From NCBI GenBank assembly GCA_016715985.1, contig JADJXD010000001.1:1240001-1304000 (forward strand): DNA of 64,000 nucleotides, read 5' to 3'. This stretch comes from Saprospiraceae bacterium. GTDB taxonomy: Bacteria > Bacteroidota > Bacteroidia > Chitinophagales > Saprospiraceae. Within the stretch, counting starts at the first letter, position 1. Each line of letters begins with the position of its first letter. Below, piece by piece: positions 25,913-35,974 of the stretch. The position numbers were made by a program, and so were the translations under genes. The notes beneath the pieces were generated by a model that was not told the DNA's origin, did no database searches, and was given only the letters and a program-made list of their open reading frames with translations.

Positions 25913-26410
25913 TTATTTTAATTTTTCTGGTTCTGTTATTAAAGCATTATTCAGTTCGAGTGCAATCAAGTCAGGTACAAAGGGAGCGACATTTCCTTTA
26001 CCTTTGATGATTTCTCTGACAATCGTCGAACTGATATGAGAATATTCGGGTTGACTAATAAAAAAAAGCGTTTCGACTTCTTTTCCAATAATAGTGTTTA
26101 ATTGAGAAATGGTCTTTTCATAATCGAAATCAGATGCATTTCTGAGACCTCTGATCAGGTAATGGGCTTGTCTGGCTTCACAAAACTTTACCGTGAGTCC
26201 TTCAAAAAATGCAATCTCTACTTTGGGCATATCTTTAAAAACTTCATTCAGCCAATACAATCTCTTTTCCAACGAAAAAAGAGCGGCTTTTTGTGTGTTC
26301 ACACCTACTGCAACGATAATCTTATCAAATAAAGGTACTGCTCTACGGACTATGTCAACATGTCCGGTAGTAATCGGATCAAACGAACCGGGAAAAACAG
26401 CAATATTCAT
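25913..26410 (-). CDS. coaD: Phosphopantetheine adenylyltransferase
   Basis: 165 residues. It transfers AMP from ATP to 4'-phosphopantetheine, the penultimate step of coenzyme A synthesis. The nucleotidyltransferase motif PGSFDPITTGHVDI (T/HxGH type) is at residues 7-20, the family RGLRNASDFDYE segment is near 90, and the second active-site motif ISSTIVRE follows near 130. Length is normal. It precedes pruA by 1 bp in the same direction; the two have no pathway in common, so the pairing looks like shared expression only. Confidence 0.95.
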   Translation of the reverse strand: MNIAVFPGSFDPITTGHVDIVRRAVPLFDKIIVAVGVNTQKAALFSLEKRLYWLNEVFKDMPKVEIAFFEGLTVKFCEARQAHYLIRGLRNASDFDYEKTISQLNTIIGKEVETLFFISQPEYSHISSTIVREIIKGKGNVAPFVPDLIALELNNALITEPEKLK

Positions 26411-26624
26411 GTGTAATATTTGATGGCTTAATGGAAGTGCAAAATAAAGACATTTTATCTAAAGGGAGAAATTAGCTTGTGAAAAGTGTAAATATGATAT
26501 TGAACAACTAATTATAACTAAGATTTTAACTTAAGTGAATACTGTAGAATGAATCATTTTTTGGCTAGCTGGTAAAACTAACAATCACTATAAAAATTAT
26601 TTGGCCCTTATATTAAGCTTTTCT

Positions 26625-26650
26625 TTTCTTTTGTCTTGATACAAAAGAAA
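26625..26650. repeat. Palindromic element TTTCTTTTGT/ACAAAAGAAA
   Basis: A perfect 10-bp stem (26625-26634 with 26641-26650) with a CTTGAT loop, followed by CAAAAAATCAAGGCTG. I recall this kind of element from other Bacteroidota intergenic regions. It sits in the 726-bp gap 26411-27136, which has no gene. Confidence 0.5.
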
Positions 26651-27002
26651 CAAAAAATCAAGGCTGTTTCATTTTTTTAACGCTGAAAACTTAATAAAAT
26701 AGCTAAACATAAAAAACTCGCCTTAATGCTCAGATATTTCGTTTAACCTTGTCAATTACCGAATTTAGTGCATTAATCTTACATATATTTTGGCTCATAC
26801 AGTTTTATGTTTTTAACGCTATTTAATTAAGTTTCGCTAAAAATGAAAAGGCCGGATGTGAGGTTAAGCTTTTGTTGTCTAAAGATATTCAGTACATTAA
26901 ACATGGAACGAATTTACAAGAGTTCATCCAAAAAATTGTCATTAGAATTTATCGTCTGTATAACATATTCACCGGTATAAAAATTATAATGTAATTGAAA
27001 TT

Positions 27003-27098
27003 GCATCCCGCAACCCCTGCCCGACTCAGTGGGCAGGCGGGCCTGCCCGCTTCGGAGCAGGCGGGCTCATTCCCTTAAGGGACGATCCTCCCGCTTAA
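27003..27098. repeat. GC-rich dispersed element
   Basis: Contains GCCCGACTCAGTGGGC, CCTGCCCGCTTCGGAGCAGG and ATTCCCTTAAGGGACGATCC. The last two pieces recur in module junction repeats R1 (near 5888-5945) and R2 (near 9098-9155), so this is a separate copy of the same element about 15 kb away, downstream of the 27137-27688 gene. Confidence 0.7.
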
Positions 27099-27136
27099 AA
27101 GAATTAATAACAAAATGTGCAATTTGTTATACAAAC

Positions 27137-27688
27137 TCATTTATCTGGTTTTTCAAAGCTTAATGAGTTTAAAAAATGATCGATATCTGCATTCAGACTT
27201 TTATCCATGGATGAATAAACCTGCAGGGAATAAAAACGGTCACCGTACAGAAAAATCTTAGATTTTAAGGAAGCACTGTTTTTATTATAATTAACACGGT
27301 ACAACTGACCGGGAGTGGTGCCTGATGAGATTTCTGTTTTATAAACCAACTCACCCCCGAGATCTTTTACATTTTGGGAGATAGTAATATCAAAAAATTC
27401 ATTTAAAACTTCTGTGCTGTCAGGATGAAAAGTACCTTCCGGATAATCGACATAATTAATGATATATAAATGATTGGGGTCGTCCTTTTTTGATTGGTGC
27501 AGGTAAGTGATTAACTTTAACGGACCTACGTCTGTAATGATGTTTTTTTCACCATATTTCATTTCACCCGGCGCCATCAATGAAAATTTATGTCCGTCGG
27601 GCGAAAATTTTTTCCAGTCGGATTGGGAAAAGGCTTCAGAACTGAATGAAAATATAAAGGAGCAGTATAAAACAAATCTTAAAAACAT
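27137..27688 (-). CDS. Small secreted protein of unknown function
   Basis: 183 residues. A signal peptide covers about 1-22 (LYCSFIFSFSSEAFSQ). The mature part begins SDWKKFSPDGHKFSLMAPGEM and alternates short beta strands (LKLITYLHQS, LYIINYVDYPEG, YRVNYNKNSASLKSKIFLYGDRFYSLQVYSS). This is reminiscent of small periplasmic beta-sheet proteins that begin with a similar F-PP/FKI-MP motif. It has no T9SS domain and no lipobox. It is divergent from the WG-repeat protein, with 79 bp between starts. Confidence 0.6.
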   Translation of the reverse strand: MFLRFVLYCSFIFSFSSEAFSQSDWKKFSPDGHKFSLMAPGEMKYGEKNIITDVGPLKLITYLHQSKKDDPNHLYIINYVDYPEGTFHPDSTEVLNEFFDITISQNVKDLGGELVYKTEISSGTTPGQLYRVNYNKNSASLKSKIFLYGDRFYSLQVYSSMDKSLNADIDHFLNSLSFEKPDK

Positions 27689-27767
27689 TTTTTATTATTG
27701 TGAATTGTATTCAAAACAACGTATTACACGACCCGATTGATGTAGAAATTATCTTAATTAATTACTA

Positions 27768-29006
27768 ATGTGGAAAAACAAATTTTACTGTTCTGAAATT
27801 CATAATCTCATAAGCTTTGATTTAGATATCCGAAAGCAGATTCGTTTCACAATAATGGTGATTTATAGTTTTTCTATAGTTTTGTTTGTAAAATGTAAAC
27901 CGGATTCGGGAGGTGCCCACTTATTACCTCCTGACGCAAATGAAGAAGAATTATACTTTGCTGATTATCAGTCACCTGTAAATAAATGGGGGTATTTGGA
28001 TCCAATCGGAAATATCGTAATTGGCTTCACATATGATGAGGTCAGGGATTTTACAGACGGTTTGGCTTCGGTCAATTACAAAGGTAAGTGGGGATTTATT
28101 GACAAAACCGGGAAGGTCATTATTGATTTTAAATACATGTACACAGAGGATTTTGGGGATGGGAAGGCTTTTGTGAAGGATTTTTCTGGAGCATATTTTT
28201 TTATCAATAAAAATGGTCAAAAAATAATAGACTGCCGGTATGATTATTGTGGCCCATTTTCAAATGGATACAGCAAAGTGGAATCAGAAGGATTTTATGG
28301 CTATATGGACAGCACGGGAAGGCTTCGCACAGAAATAGTGTATATGACAGCTTCTGATTTTAAAGATGGTTATGCAATTGTGAATAAAACCGGACAACCG
28401 GAACTGATTGATCTTACTTTTAATCCGGTGATTTCTCTGGAATGTGATCAGATTTTTTTTCCTGTCGATGGAATGATCAGATATAGAAAAAATAATAAAT
28501 TCAGCTATCATGACCTATCCCGAAAAAAGGAACTACCCGGAATGTATGACGACGCAACGGACTTCAAAGATGATAAAGCTGTCGTAAAAGTGGAAAATAC
28601 TTTTTACATCATAGATCGTAATTCATTCAAACAGGAATTAGAGATTGATGCTATTTATTATGGAGGAGATTGTTGTTATATTTACAAACAGGGTGGAAAA
28701 TTTGGTTACCTTTCCAATGAGGGTGTAAAGATTACTGAGCCGGAGTATGATCTGGTATATGCTTTTTCAGAAGGAATGGCAGCAGTCAGCAAAAATGGTT
28801 TTTGGGGTTATATTAATGAAACAGGGTCACAAAAGGCGCCTATTGTTTTGCCCATTGCCTGGGATTACAGAAACGGAGCAGCAAGATTTATAAACCGACC
28901 AGGCACCGGATTTTTGGATAAAAACGGAGAAATAATGCTTCAAACAAAATATTTTGAAGTGCGTGATTTTTATGAAGGATTGGCGAGGGTGCAGGAAAGT
29001 GAATAG
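27768..29006 (+). CDS. WG-repeat lipoprotein
   Basis: 412 residues from the first ATG; a better start may be the ATG at 27855, which gives MVIYSFSIVLFVKC, a lipoprotein-type signal with Cys14. The rest is a run of WG (KWG) repeats of about 45-50 residues: NKWGYLDPIGNIVIGFTYDE, GKWGFIDKTGKVIIDFKYMY, GFYGYMDSTGRLRTEIVYMT, GKFGYLSNEGVKITEPEYDL, GFWGYINETGSQK, and a last GFLDKNGEIMLQTKYFEV. Such repeats form beta-structures of uncertain function. It is probably surface- or periplasm-anchored. Confidence 0.8.
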   Translation: MWKNKFYCSEIHNLISFDLDIRKQIRFTIMVIYSFSIVLFVKCKPDSGGAHLLPPDANEEELYFADYQSPVNKWGYLDPIGNIVIGFTYDEVRDFTDGLASVNYKGKWGFIDKTGKVIIDFKYMYTEDFGDGKAFVKDFSGAYFFINKNGQKIIDCRYDYCGPFSNGYSKVESEGFYGYMDSTGRLRTEIVYMTASDFKDGYAIVNKTGQPELIDLTFNPVISLECDQIFFPVDGMIRYRKNNKFSYHDLSRKKELPGMYDDATDFKDDKAVVKVENTFYIIDRNSFKQELEIDAIYYGGDCCYIYKQGGKFGYLSNEGVKITEPEYDLVYAFSEGMAAVSKNGFWGYINETGSQKAPIVLPIAWDYRNGAARFINRPGTGFLDKNGEIMLQTKYFEVRDFYEGLARVQESE

Positions 29007-29032
29007 ACGTAATTATTAAATTTCAAATAATT

Positions 29033-29242
29033 TTTGTTTCACCCCGACCAAGCAAGGTGTCAAAAAGAATTGGATTTATTTGAAAATTCTTTTGGGGTTT
29101 ACCCCGACCTTGCAGAACGCTACAAAATGTATTTTTTGGCAAATTCTTTTTGATTTACCCCATCCCTGTAGGGTGTCAAAAAGAAACGAATTTATTCACA
29201 AATACTTTTTGTTTACTCAGACCCTGAAGGGAACAAAAAGTA
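29033..29242. repeat. Four degenerate tandem repeats of about 58 bp
   Basis: Units start near 29033, 29091, 29147 and 29206, each with a TTTACCCCGACC-like segment, then a G/C-containing piece (GTGTCAAAAAGAA) and an AT-rich spacer. They lie between the convergent WG-repeat and TamB genes. Related fragments recur near 34279-34320 and 38828-38885. The region may serve as a terminator block; no gene was seen. Confidence 0.6.
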
Positions 29243-29243
29243 T

Positions 29244-32200
29244 CTAATTCTGTTTCTCAATTAATTGTCCCACTCCTTGTTTCAGCTTTTTTTCAAAGTC
29301 AACCATTGAGCCAAACTCAGTTCTATATCCAAGTCCCAGCCCATATTTTTGTCTGAGACTATTGATTGCTACAACATCCAGGTCTGTTTTGCCGTATAAT
29401 CTTGCTTTCAGCTTTCTGTCTTCTGTTATGATTAATTCCAATGCAAAGTCGGGCAATATCTGATTCACTGCAAAACCCTGATTTTGAAGTACATAATTTC
29501 CTCCAACATTTAGAGAAAGTCGTTCGTCTAAAAATCGGAATCTGTTTTTGACCCTTATTTCGATTTCATCAGGAAATATATTCCGATTATCCGTTGTACC
29601 CCCGGCGAGGAGAGTATTATTTCTCAATCCTACCTCGAAGTCAATACCCGCTATGAAGCCGTTTTCTTCCAAAGCTGTATTTAGCAGGCTGGTAAGGTAT
29701 AAAGACAACTGACTGGAAACAAATTCGCTAAGTGTGTTGATTCCGGCAGACTGAAGGCTTCCGGCACCAAAAGCATCGGCTACTCTGTTGGAAGGTAAAA
29801 AGGAATTAAAAACAATCAATCCCAGTACCTGACTATTCAGCTCAAGTTCATTGTTTTTAAGAAGCCTTAGTTTGCTGTCCACAAAATTGGCTAATTCTCC
29901 CACCAGATTCTGAAATGCCAGATCAAAAGTGATATCCGGCTGAAATAAAGTTCCACCCAGCTTTAGTTTAAGTTCGACTTCTGACCGTTGATTCGCTTGA
30001 TTGACTGTTTCGGCACTTGCAAAGGGGAGATATTCCTCAATAAATGGTCTGACAGAAGTACGCATCTGATAGCTGGCTTCTATGTCCAATGATGCATTCA
30101 CCGGATCTCCTGTCCATCGGATGACACCACCCCTTTTGACAACAAATGGTTTTGCAACAGGTAACAATGCAACAGTGAAAAGGTACTCGCCCTGTTCAAT
30201 CTGGTATTCTCCGAATATATCAAAATCACCCTTCCTTGTGATAAACATTTGCAAATTGCCCCTACCGGTACCTCTGATGATATCACCTCTCGACTCATCA
30301 AAAATTATGCTCAATTCCGCATCAGGTGTAATCGTAAGATTTAGTTCAATATTGATTCCTTTTACTGCGACATCACTGGACTGGGTTTTACCGTTGGACT
30401 CTTCATCTTTCTTAAAAAACCTGATAAAATTTTCTTCTGCTACACTTTGAGAATTACCTACCGGTATAAATAATTTGGTACCGGGTCCTGTAACCCCCGT
30501 GATAGCCATATCAACATTATCAAAATGACCAATAAAAGAAGCACTTAGATTACCTACAGCATAACCATAATAATTAGGATTATCCGCTTTTGTTGTGTTG
30601 AGCGCAATAACATTATTGCCTGATATAGTGGCGTTTACACCAAAATTTCTGAAAACATTGTGGGTTAGTCCGCCATTTATTACACCTTGATTATTATTAC
30701 CATCTGTAATAATTGCACCTGTGAGGTCTATCAATTTTTCATTGAGTGTAATTTTTTGATTATCGAAAAAATATGTTACTCCCGTGTATTTAAGTTTGGT
30801 TTTTGCCTTATGTACAGAACCTGAACCTGTAATTTTTAAATCATCCAACGGACCTGCCACGATCAGTTCCGCATTGATATGACCGTCAGTTTCGTCAATA
30901 CCGTCTTTCAGGAGATATTGCAAGAGATATAAAGGTGCAGCTTTCAGCTTCGCTCTGGTACTAAGCTGCTTATTTTCTTCATTATATACTGCATTGACAG
31001 CGACAAAATCTCCGATATTGAACGACGCATTAAAAGGATTGTCGGCAAATTTGCTCACAAATATACTTACTGGCCCATACGGATCTTTATTTATCGTTAA
31101 TTGATTCATTGTAATCAGTGCTGACAAATCTTTTCGTTCCGCAAAAATATCTACGAGTTCTATATCTACATCCATCATACCTGCAAAAGACATTTTATCA
31201 TAATTGATAATCGGATTAATCAGGTTCAGATTAAAATTACTAAAAATAAGGTTCAGTCCTTTATTGTCTATGTCACGCAATAATAAGCGCCTTTGCCCGT
31301 CACTGATAGACAAATCAGAAATATCAAAATAATGTTTGCCCAAAATAATCTTATTATCAGGACTGAATTTCCAGGTGCTATCAAATAATTTCAGTTCGTT
31401 TTCTTTCAGATTCAGTTCATAACCGTTCGGGTGTGGGATAAATCTTCCTTTGAGGTCCACATTGTCCACCGAAGTGGCGAGATTAGAACCGGAAAACTGA
31501 ATGCCTATGGTATCTCCTTTCATATTGACCTGCACGTCGATGGGCTTGAAGGTATTCCCTAATGCATAAGTTGAATCAATATGTAAAAAGATATCACCGG
31601 ACCTGGCATCTGATGAAACAATTAATTGAAGATTTTTGAGAGAATCATTACCAATTTTCAATAATGGCGCAGTAGCAGTAAAAGATATTTCATTTTTGTA
31701 TGTGTCTATTCTGCCTTTCAGATTAAACTTATTAAATCCTGCATTTTGCAGCCCTGCCAAATCCAGAAAATTTTTACTTTCCTGCATTTGAATATCAAAA
31801 TTAATCTCCTGATTCGGATAATCTACAGTATCATCAAATTTCCAGGTTTTGGTAAGGTATGGATAATTAGAAGAAATAATTTTTTTGACGGATTTTACGA
31901 CATTAGGCAAGTCATAGTCACCTTCCAGATTGATTCGTCCCAGATCACTCAGTATTTCTAATTGTTTCTTTCCTGATACAAGCATTCTGGATTTTAGTTT
32001 TATCTGATCCATAAAATACGACGTATCTTTTGTCTCAATCATGAGATTTGACACATCAATGTCTCCTAATATATCATTTATATTGCTTCCCTTGGTATCA
32101 ATATCCATATTCCCGCTAAAAGCAAGCGGAATCTCAGACAAATTTAATGCATTCAAATCTAAACGCTTCACCTCCGATTTGAAATTTAAAAAGGCTTGTT

Positions 32201-34082
32201 TATTCAGGTACTCCAATGAACCTTTAAAAATGAAGTCAATATTAGGGTCATGAATACTTAATTCACCATTAAATATATTTTTTTCGATTTGACCTTCAAC
32301 GACAAAATTATTATAATTATATTTTTTAAAGTTTATAGATTTTACAGTTGCTTTTAGGTCTGTTTTGAGTGTATTCAGTGTAAGACCGTATCCATTTTGT
32401 ACGATAGAATTAAAATTGACCAATCCAAAATCGGAATTATCACTCCATTTACCCAAATTAAAATTGATAAGATTTAGTTTTCCAGAATAATTAGCCCGGG
32501 ATGTGCCCTGTTTTACGTCGAGTCTCATATCCATTTCAGCTGTACCGATGTCAGACCTGAGTTTTCCGTAAGCTACAAAATCTTCAAAATAACCATCAAA
32601 TCTCCCGGTAAAATTAATACTCCCTATTTTATAAAAATTTTCTGGAGGGGTAAATCCGGGAACCAATCTTTTCAGCTTTTGCATGCTGGTCTGAAATCTG
32701 TCTAACTTGATATTTAAAAGTGCATTGTCCGGATCAGTAAGGTCTCTGGTATTGAAAGAACCTGCGAGGCTTAATTTGTCACCTAATGTAAAATCCACAT
32801 CCCTACCCCCGATATTGGCAATTTTACCATAATATCTGCCACTTATTTTTAGTAATTCTTCTGAATTGTTTATCAAAAAAGTTGAACCCTTCAGTGCCTT
32901 GACAAAATGAGCCAAATCACCCAGATATATGCTGGATTCCGTAAATGTAGCATTCAATGCTATATTATTTACAAAATCAGAGAATGCATCAAAACCTGAA
33001 AAACTAAAACTCAGGCTCTCTTTCAGAACACTTCGGGGAGTTCGGATGATATAATCCGGTAATCTGATAGAAGTAGGATCAATATGAATAGAATCACATT
33101 CGAAAGTTGTCAATTCAAATCCTTTGTCATCCTTAAAGTCAAAACGCTTCAAATCAAAATCAAGGACGTTGCCTTCGGTGAGATTCAATGAATTTATTAA
33201 AAGATTGATATCAGAAAATTCAAAATGATTGAAATCCATCAAATCTTTGTACTTCAATTCCGGTTTGACCAAATTGTTATTGACAGAAAAGACACCATCT
33301 GTTAGTTTAAATTCACCTATCACCAGATGAAGCGGAATAGATTCTGTTGCATTTATGTCACTTTTACGGATATTGATTTTGTCATCATTTTTTTCTACCG
33401 GACAATACTCATCGTAAGCTATTCTTCTGATTTCAAGGCCATTCAATAAAATGTATTCAATATCATAGTTATTACACTCTAAATCTATCATTCGAAACCG
33501 AATATCATTACTTTTAATGTAAAAACTGTGTGCAAGACCTTTGTTTTCATCATCAATAAACAATCTGATATTTCGCATTCTGACATCCTTCAAACCCAAA
33601 TCAAAACTTTTTTTCTTTGTTGGGGTATTTGGGGTCTGATTTGATATCAGTTTGGTCAAAAATTTATCAAAGTCTGATTCAGTTTCATTTTTTCGGGTAA
33701 GAATATTTAATGAACTATCTTCAATGCCTACTTCAGATAAATCGAGTTTGTTACTGAAAAGATGGAGGAGATTTTTTCTGAGTGATATGTCAAAGTGGTG
33801 AATCATCAACATGGTATCAGATTCAGATTTTATTATCAGATCGTTAAGAACGATTCCTTTTACAAGGTGGATATTCAGACTCCTAACGGTTACATCCATT
33901 CCGGTTTTTGCAGAAAAATACTTTGTAATTTTATTTGCAGTCCAGTTCTGAACCACTGTAAGCTGCATAAGTCCCAGAAAGAGAAAAGGCACCATTAAAA
34001 GAAGCAGAACCACATTCCTGACGGCAGTTGGAATATTAATTCCGGTTTTTACTTTTTCTTTCTTTTCATTTTGTTCAGTCAT
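29244..34082 (-). CDS. TamB-like translocation and assembly module protein
   Basis: 1612 residues from the ATG at 34082 (MTEQNEKKEK); an upstream start at 34127 is also in frame. One transmembrane helix follows a basic N-terminus (about 23-45: VVLLLLMVPFLFLGLMQLT). A very long beta-rich region of repeating strands follows, as in AsmA/TamB beta-taco proteins. The last about 400 residues match the conserved TamB (DUF490) C-terminus: GTGRGNLQMFITRKGDFDIFGEYQIEQGEYLF, NASLDIEASYQMRT, LGLIVFNSFLP and a final LYGKTDLDVVAINSLRQKYGLGLGYRTEF. Role by family: bridging inner and outer membranes for lipid transport or outer-membrane protein assembly. No TamA partner is adjacent. Confidence 0.88.
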   Translation of the reverse strand: MTEQNEKKEKVKTGINIPTAVRNVVLLLLMVPFLFLGLMQLTVVQNWTANKITKYFSAKTGMDVTVRSLNIHLVKGIVLNDLIIKSESDTMLMIHHFDISLRKNLLHLFSNKLDLSEVGIEDSSLNILTRKNETESDFDKFLTKLISNQTPNTPTKKKSFDLGLKDVRMRNIRLFIDDENKGLAHSFYIKSNDIRFRMIDLECNNYDIEYILLNGLEIRRIAYDEYCPVEKNDDKINIRKSDINATESIPLHLVIGEFKLTDGVFSVNNNLVKPELKYKDLMDFNHFEFSDINLLINSLNLTEGNVLDFDLKRFDFKDDKGFELTTFECDSIHIDPTSIRLPDYIIRTPRSVLKESLSFSFSGFDAFSDFVNNIALNATFTESSIYLGDLAHFVKALKGSTFLINNSEELLKISGRYYGKIANIGGRDVDFTLGDKLSLAGSFNTRDLTDPDNALLNIKLDRFQTSMQKLKRLVPGFTPPENFYKIGSINFTGRFDGYFEDFVAYGKLRSDIGTAEMDMRLDVKQGTSRANYSGKLNLINFNLGKWSDNSDFGLVNFNSIVQNGYGLTLNTLKTDLKATVKSINFKKYNYNNFVVEGQIEKNIFNGELSIHDPNIDFIFKGSLEYLNKQAFLNFKSEVKRLDLNALNLSEIPLAFSGNMDIDTKGSNINDILGDIDVSNLMIETKDTSYFMDQIKLKSRMLVSGKKQLEILSDLGRINLEGDYDLPNVVKSVKKIISSNYPYLTKTWKFDDTVDYPNQEINFDIQMQESKNFLDLAGLQNAGFNKFNLKGRIDTYKNEISFTATAPLLKIGNDSLKNLQLIVSSDARSGDIFLHIDSTYALGNTFKPIDVQVNMKGDTIGIQFSGSNLATSVDNVDLKGRFIPHPNGYELNLKENELKLFDSTWKFSPDNKIILGKHYFDISDLSISDGQRRLLLRDIDNKGLNLIFSNFNLNLINPIINYDKMSFAGMMDVDIELVDIFAERKDLSALITMNQLTINKDPYGPVSIFVSKFADNPFNASFNIGDFVAVNAVYNEENKQLSTRAKLKAAPLYLLQYLLKDGIDETDGHINAELIVAGPLDDLKITGSGSVHKAKTKLKYTGVTYFFDNQKITLNEKLIDLTGAIITDGNNNQGVINGGLTHNVFRNFGVNATISGNNVIALNTTKADNPNYYGYAVGNLSASFIGHFDNVDMAITGVTGPGTKLFIPVGNSQSVAEENFIRFFKKDEESNGKTQSSDVAVKGINIELNLTITPDAELSIIFDESRGDIIRGTGRGNLQMFITRKGDFDIFGEYQIEQGEYLFTVALLPVAKPFVVKRGGVIRWTGDPVNASLDIEASYQMRTSVRPFIEEYLPFASAETVNQANQRSEVELKLKLGGTLFQPDITFDLAFQNLVGELANFVDSKLRLLKNNELELNSQVLGLIVFNSFLPSNRVADAFGAGSLQSAGINTLSEFVSSQLSLYLTSLLNTALEENGFIAGIDFEVGLRNNTLLAGGTTDNRNIFPDEIEIRVKNRFRFLDERLSLNVGGNYVLQNQGFAVNQILPDFALELIITEDRKLKARLYGKTDLDVVAINSLRQKYGLGLGYRTEFGSMVDFEKKLKQGVGQLIEKQN

Positions 34083-34269
34083 CTTACCTTTAGGTGCTTG
34101 TCGATTCCGGATATAAAGGTACGTCAAGTATGCAAATAATGGGGTTCCTTAACAAATATTTATAGTATAAAGAAATTGAATTGTGAAAATTACTTATTTA
34201 AATCATTGATAATGTATCTATTAAATCATAGAATTTAAGTTCAGTCCGTAAATATAAGTCATGTGATAA

Positions 34270-34330
34270 TCAACCGTTTTTCACCCAGACCCTAAAGGGA
34301 AACGATTGATTATCAATGCAGTAATATTCA
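34270..34330. repeat. Dispersed intergenic element
   Basis: The segment TTTTTCACCCAGACCCTAAA followed by GGGAAACG and TTATCAATGCAGTAAT resembles a block near 38828-38885 and the units at 29033-29242. It lies in the 316-bp gap between folP and the TamB-like gene; nothing else was seen there. Confidence 0.45.
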
Positions 34331-34398
34331 GTTTATTTTTGTTTCTCAAATATTCTTATAAAAATAGTTTCAGAATTATATTGAATCAATCAGCCTAT

Positions 34399-35229
34399 TC
34401 AGGCATTCCTGATCATCTCCCAAAGTTTAATCGTCTCTATGGCTTCTTTGACATCGTGTGCTCTCAGTATCTGAGCTCCCTGAGAAAGTGCATACATGTG
34501 AATTGCTGTCGTTCCATTTAAGGCTTGGTCGGGATTTACTCCCAGTGTTTTACAGATCATAGATTTACGGGACACGCCGGTAAGGACCGGACATTCAAAA
34601 ATACCAAAAGATTTCAGGTGATTCAAAATTATGAAATTTCCTTCCAATGATTTTCCAAAACCAAAACCCGGATCTATGATAATATCTTTTATGCCTGCAT
34701 TACGGGCTTTTCTTAATCTAGCTGCAAAGAAAGACAACAATTCCAGCATGATATCATCATAACCTGTATTTAACTGCATATCCGACGGAAGCCCTCTCAT
34801 GTGCATCATAATATAAGGCACACCATATGATGCAACTGTATCAAACATGGACTCATCCTGAAGACCCGCAGAAATATCATTGATCATACTGGCCCCGGCC
34901 TCCAGACACAGAGCAGCAACTTTGGATCTGAATGTATCTACAGAAATTATAATATCTGGAAACCATTGTTTTAAATTAATAACAGCAGGCAAGACTCTTT
35001 CAATTTCTTCGTCAGGAGAAATCATAGTAGCACCCGGTCTTGAAGACATACCCCCTACATCAATAAATGTTGCCCCTTCAGACAACATTCCTGCCACTTT
35101 TTCATGCAACATATCTTCCTGCATCACTCTGGACAAAGCGTAAAAAGAGTCGGTTGTCAGATTCACTATACCCATTACCGTTGGAGTCTCAGCCGATATA
35201 ACCTTGCCATTACAATTGAGAGTCTTCAT
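34399..35229 (-). CDS. folP: Dihydropteroate synthase
   Basis: 276 residues from the ATG at 35229 (MKTLNCNGKVIS). A longer frame adds a hydrophobic stretch that family members lack. It condenses p-aminobenzoate with dihydropterin pyrophosphate in folate synthesis; it is the sulfonamide target. All signature blocks are present: MGIVNLTTDSF, DVGGMSSRPGA, SVDTFR, NDISAG, MHMRG, DPGFGFGKSLEGNF, GVSRKSM and a C-terminal LRAHDVKEA. It is cytoplasmic. The upstream neighbour is divergent (methyltransferase), so it probably has its own promoter. Confidence 0.95.
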   Translation of the reverse strand: MKTLNCNGKVISAETPTVMGIVNLTTDSFYALSRVMQEDMLHEKVAGMLSEGATFIDVGGMSSRPGATMISPDEEIERVLPAVINLKQWFPDIIISVDTFRSKVAALCLEAGASMINDISAGLQDESMFDTVASYGVPYIMMHMRGLPSDMQLNTGYDDIMLELLSFFAARLRKARNAGIKDIIIDPGFGFGKSLEGNFIILNHLKSFGIFECPVLTGVSRKSMICKTLGVNPDQALNGTTAIHMYALSQGAQILRAHDVKEAIETIKLWEMIRNA

Positions 35230-35338
35230 AACTAATATATTAAAAAGTTCAAAGATGAGAAAAAAACCAATTAAATAAATGAAGATGCATCTAAACCAAT
35301 CGAGGAATTTAAACATTTACTTTAAAAACAATCACACT

Positions 35339-35923
35339 ATGTTGGATGAGTCATACTGGAACAACAGATATATTTCGGATGAGACACCTTGGAGCCTCGG
35401 ACAAGTGTCTCCACCTTTAAAAGCATATATCGACCAGTTGGATGATAAAAATCTCAGAATTCTCATTCCAGGTGCAGGAGATGGGTACGAAGCAATATAT
35501 CTGGCTGAACAAGGGTTTCAGCATATTACAGTATGCGATATTGCTGAAAATGCCATTCAACGATTAGCCGCAAAAACAACCCAATATTCAACATTACAAT
35601 TAATTCATGGTAACTTTTTTAACATGGAAGGTACTTATGACCTGATTCTGGAACAAACTTTTTTTTGTGCCATTGACCCGGGAATGAGGGTTGGATACTG
35701 TCAAAAAACATTTGACCTTCTTTCTAAAAATGGAAAGTTGACCGGATTACTTTTTGAAAAAACATTTGAACAGAAAGGGCCACCTTTTGGGGGTAACATA
35801 AATGAGTACAAGTCATTATTCAACAGATATTTTTATATAAAGCAAATAGATATGTGTTTTAATTCTGTAAAACCTCGTGCCGGTGCTGAATTATTTTTTA
35901 TTTGCCAAAAACTGTCGTTGTGA
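35339..35923 (+). CDS. SAM-dependent methyltransferase, TPMT-like
   Basis: 194 residues from the ATG at 35339 (MLDESYWNNRY); a start at 35279 would add 20 residues of weak character. The family motif YWNNRYISDETPWSLG, with W and G contacting SAM/substrate, is followed by motif I ILIPGAGDGYEAIYLAEQGF and the acidic VCDIAENAIQ. The LILEQTFFCAIDP and YCQKTFDLLSKNGKL segments match thiopurine S-methyltransferase-type enzymes, which methylate thiols and other small soft nucleophiles. The physiological substrate here is unknown. A hairpin follows the stop. Confidence 0.88.
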   Translation: MLDESYWNNRYISDETPWSLGQVSPPLKAYIDQLDDKNLRILIPGAGDGYEAIYLAEQGFQHITVCDIAENAIQRLAAKTTQYSTLQLIHGNFFNMEGTYDLILEQTFFCAIDPGMRVGYCQKTFDLLSKNGKLTGLLFEKTFEQKGPPFGGNINEYKSLFNRYFYIKQIDMCFNSVKPRAGAELFFICQKLSL

Positions 35924-35930
35924 AAATTTT

Positions 35931-35953
35931 AACAACCAATTGTTTTGGTTGTT
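35931..35953. terminator. Hairpin after the methyltransferase gene
   Basis: AACAACCAA (35931-35939) pairs with TTGGTTGTT (35945-35953), 9 bp with a 5-nt loop, flanked by TTTT before and TAAAA after. It lies 8 bp after the stop at 35923 and is a plausible terminator in either direction. It overlaps the -33 region of the next promoter. Confidence 0.6.
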
Positions 35954-35974
35954 TAAAATAGCTGACTATCTTTG
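35945..35974 (+). promoter_or_regulatory. Promoter candidate for the M23 peptidase gene
   Basis: TTG at 35945-35947, a 19-nt spacer and TATCTTTG at 35967-35974 match the Bacteroidota -33/-7 pattern. The resulting 5' UTR to the ATG at 36203 would be about 225 nt. Confidence 0.55.

Noticed and set aside
25911..26410. Functional link between coaD and pruA
   Set aside because: The 1-bp spacing suggests co-expression, but CoA synthesis and proline breakdown share no step; nothing in the sequence supports more.
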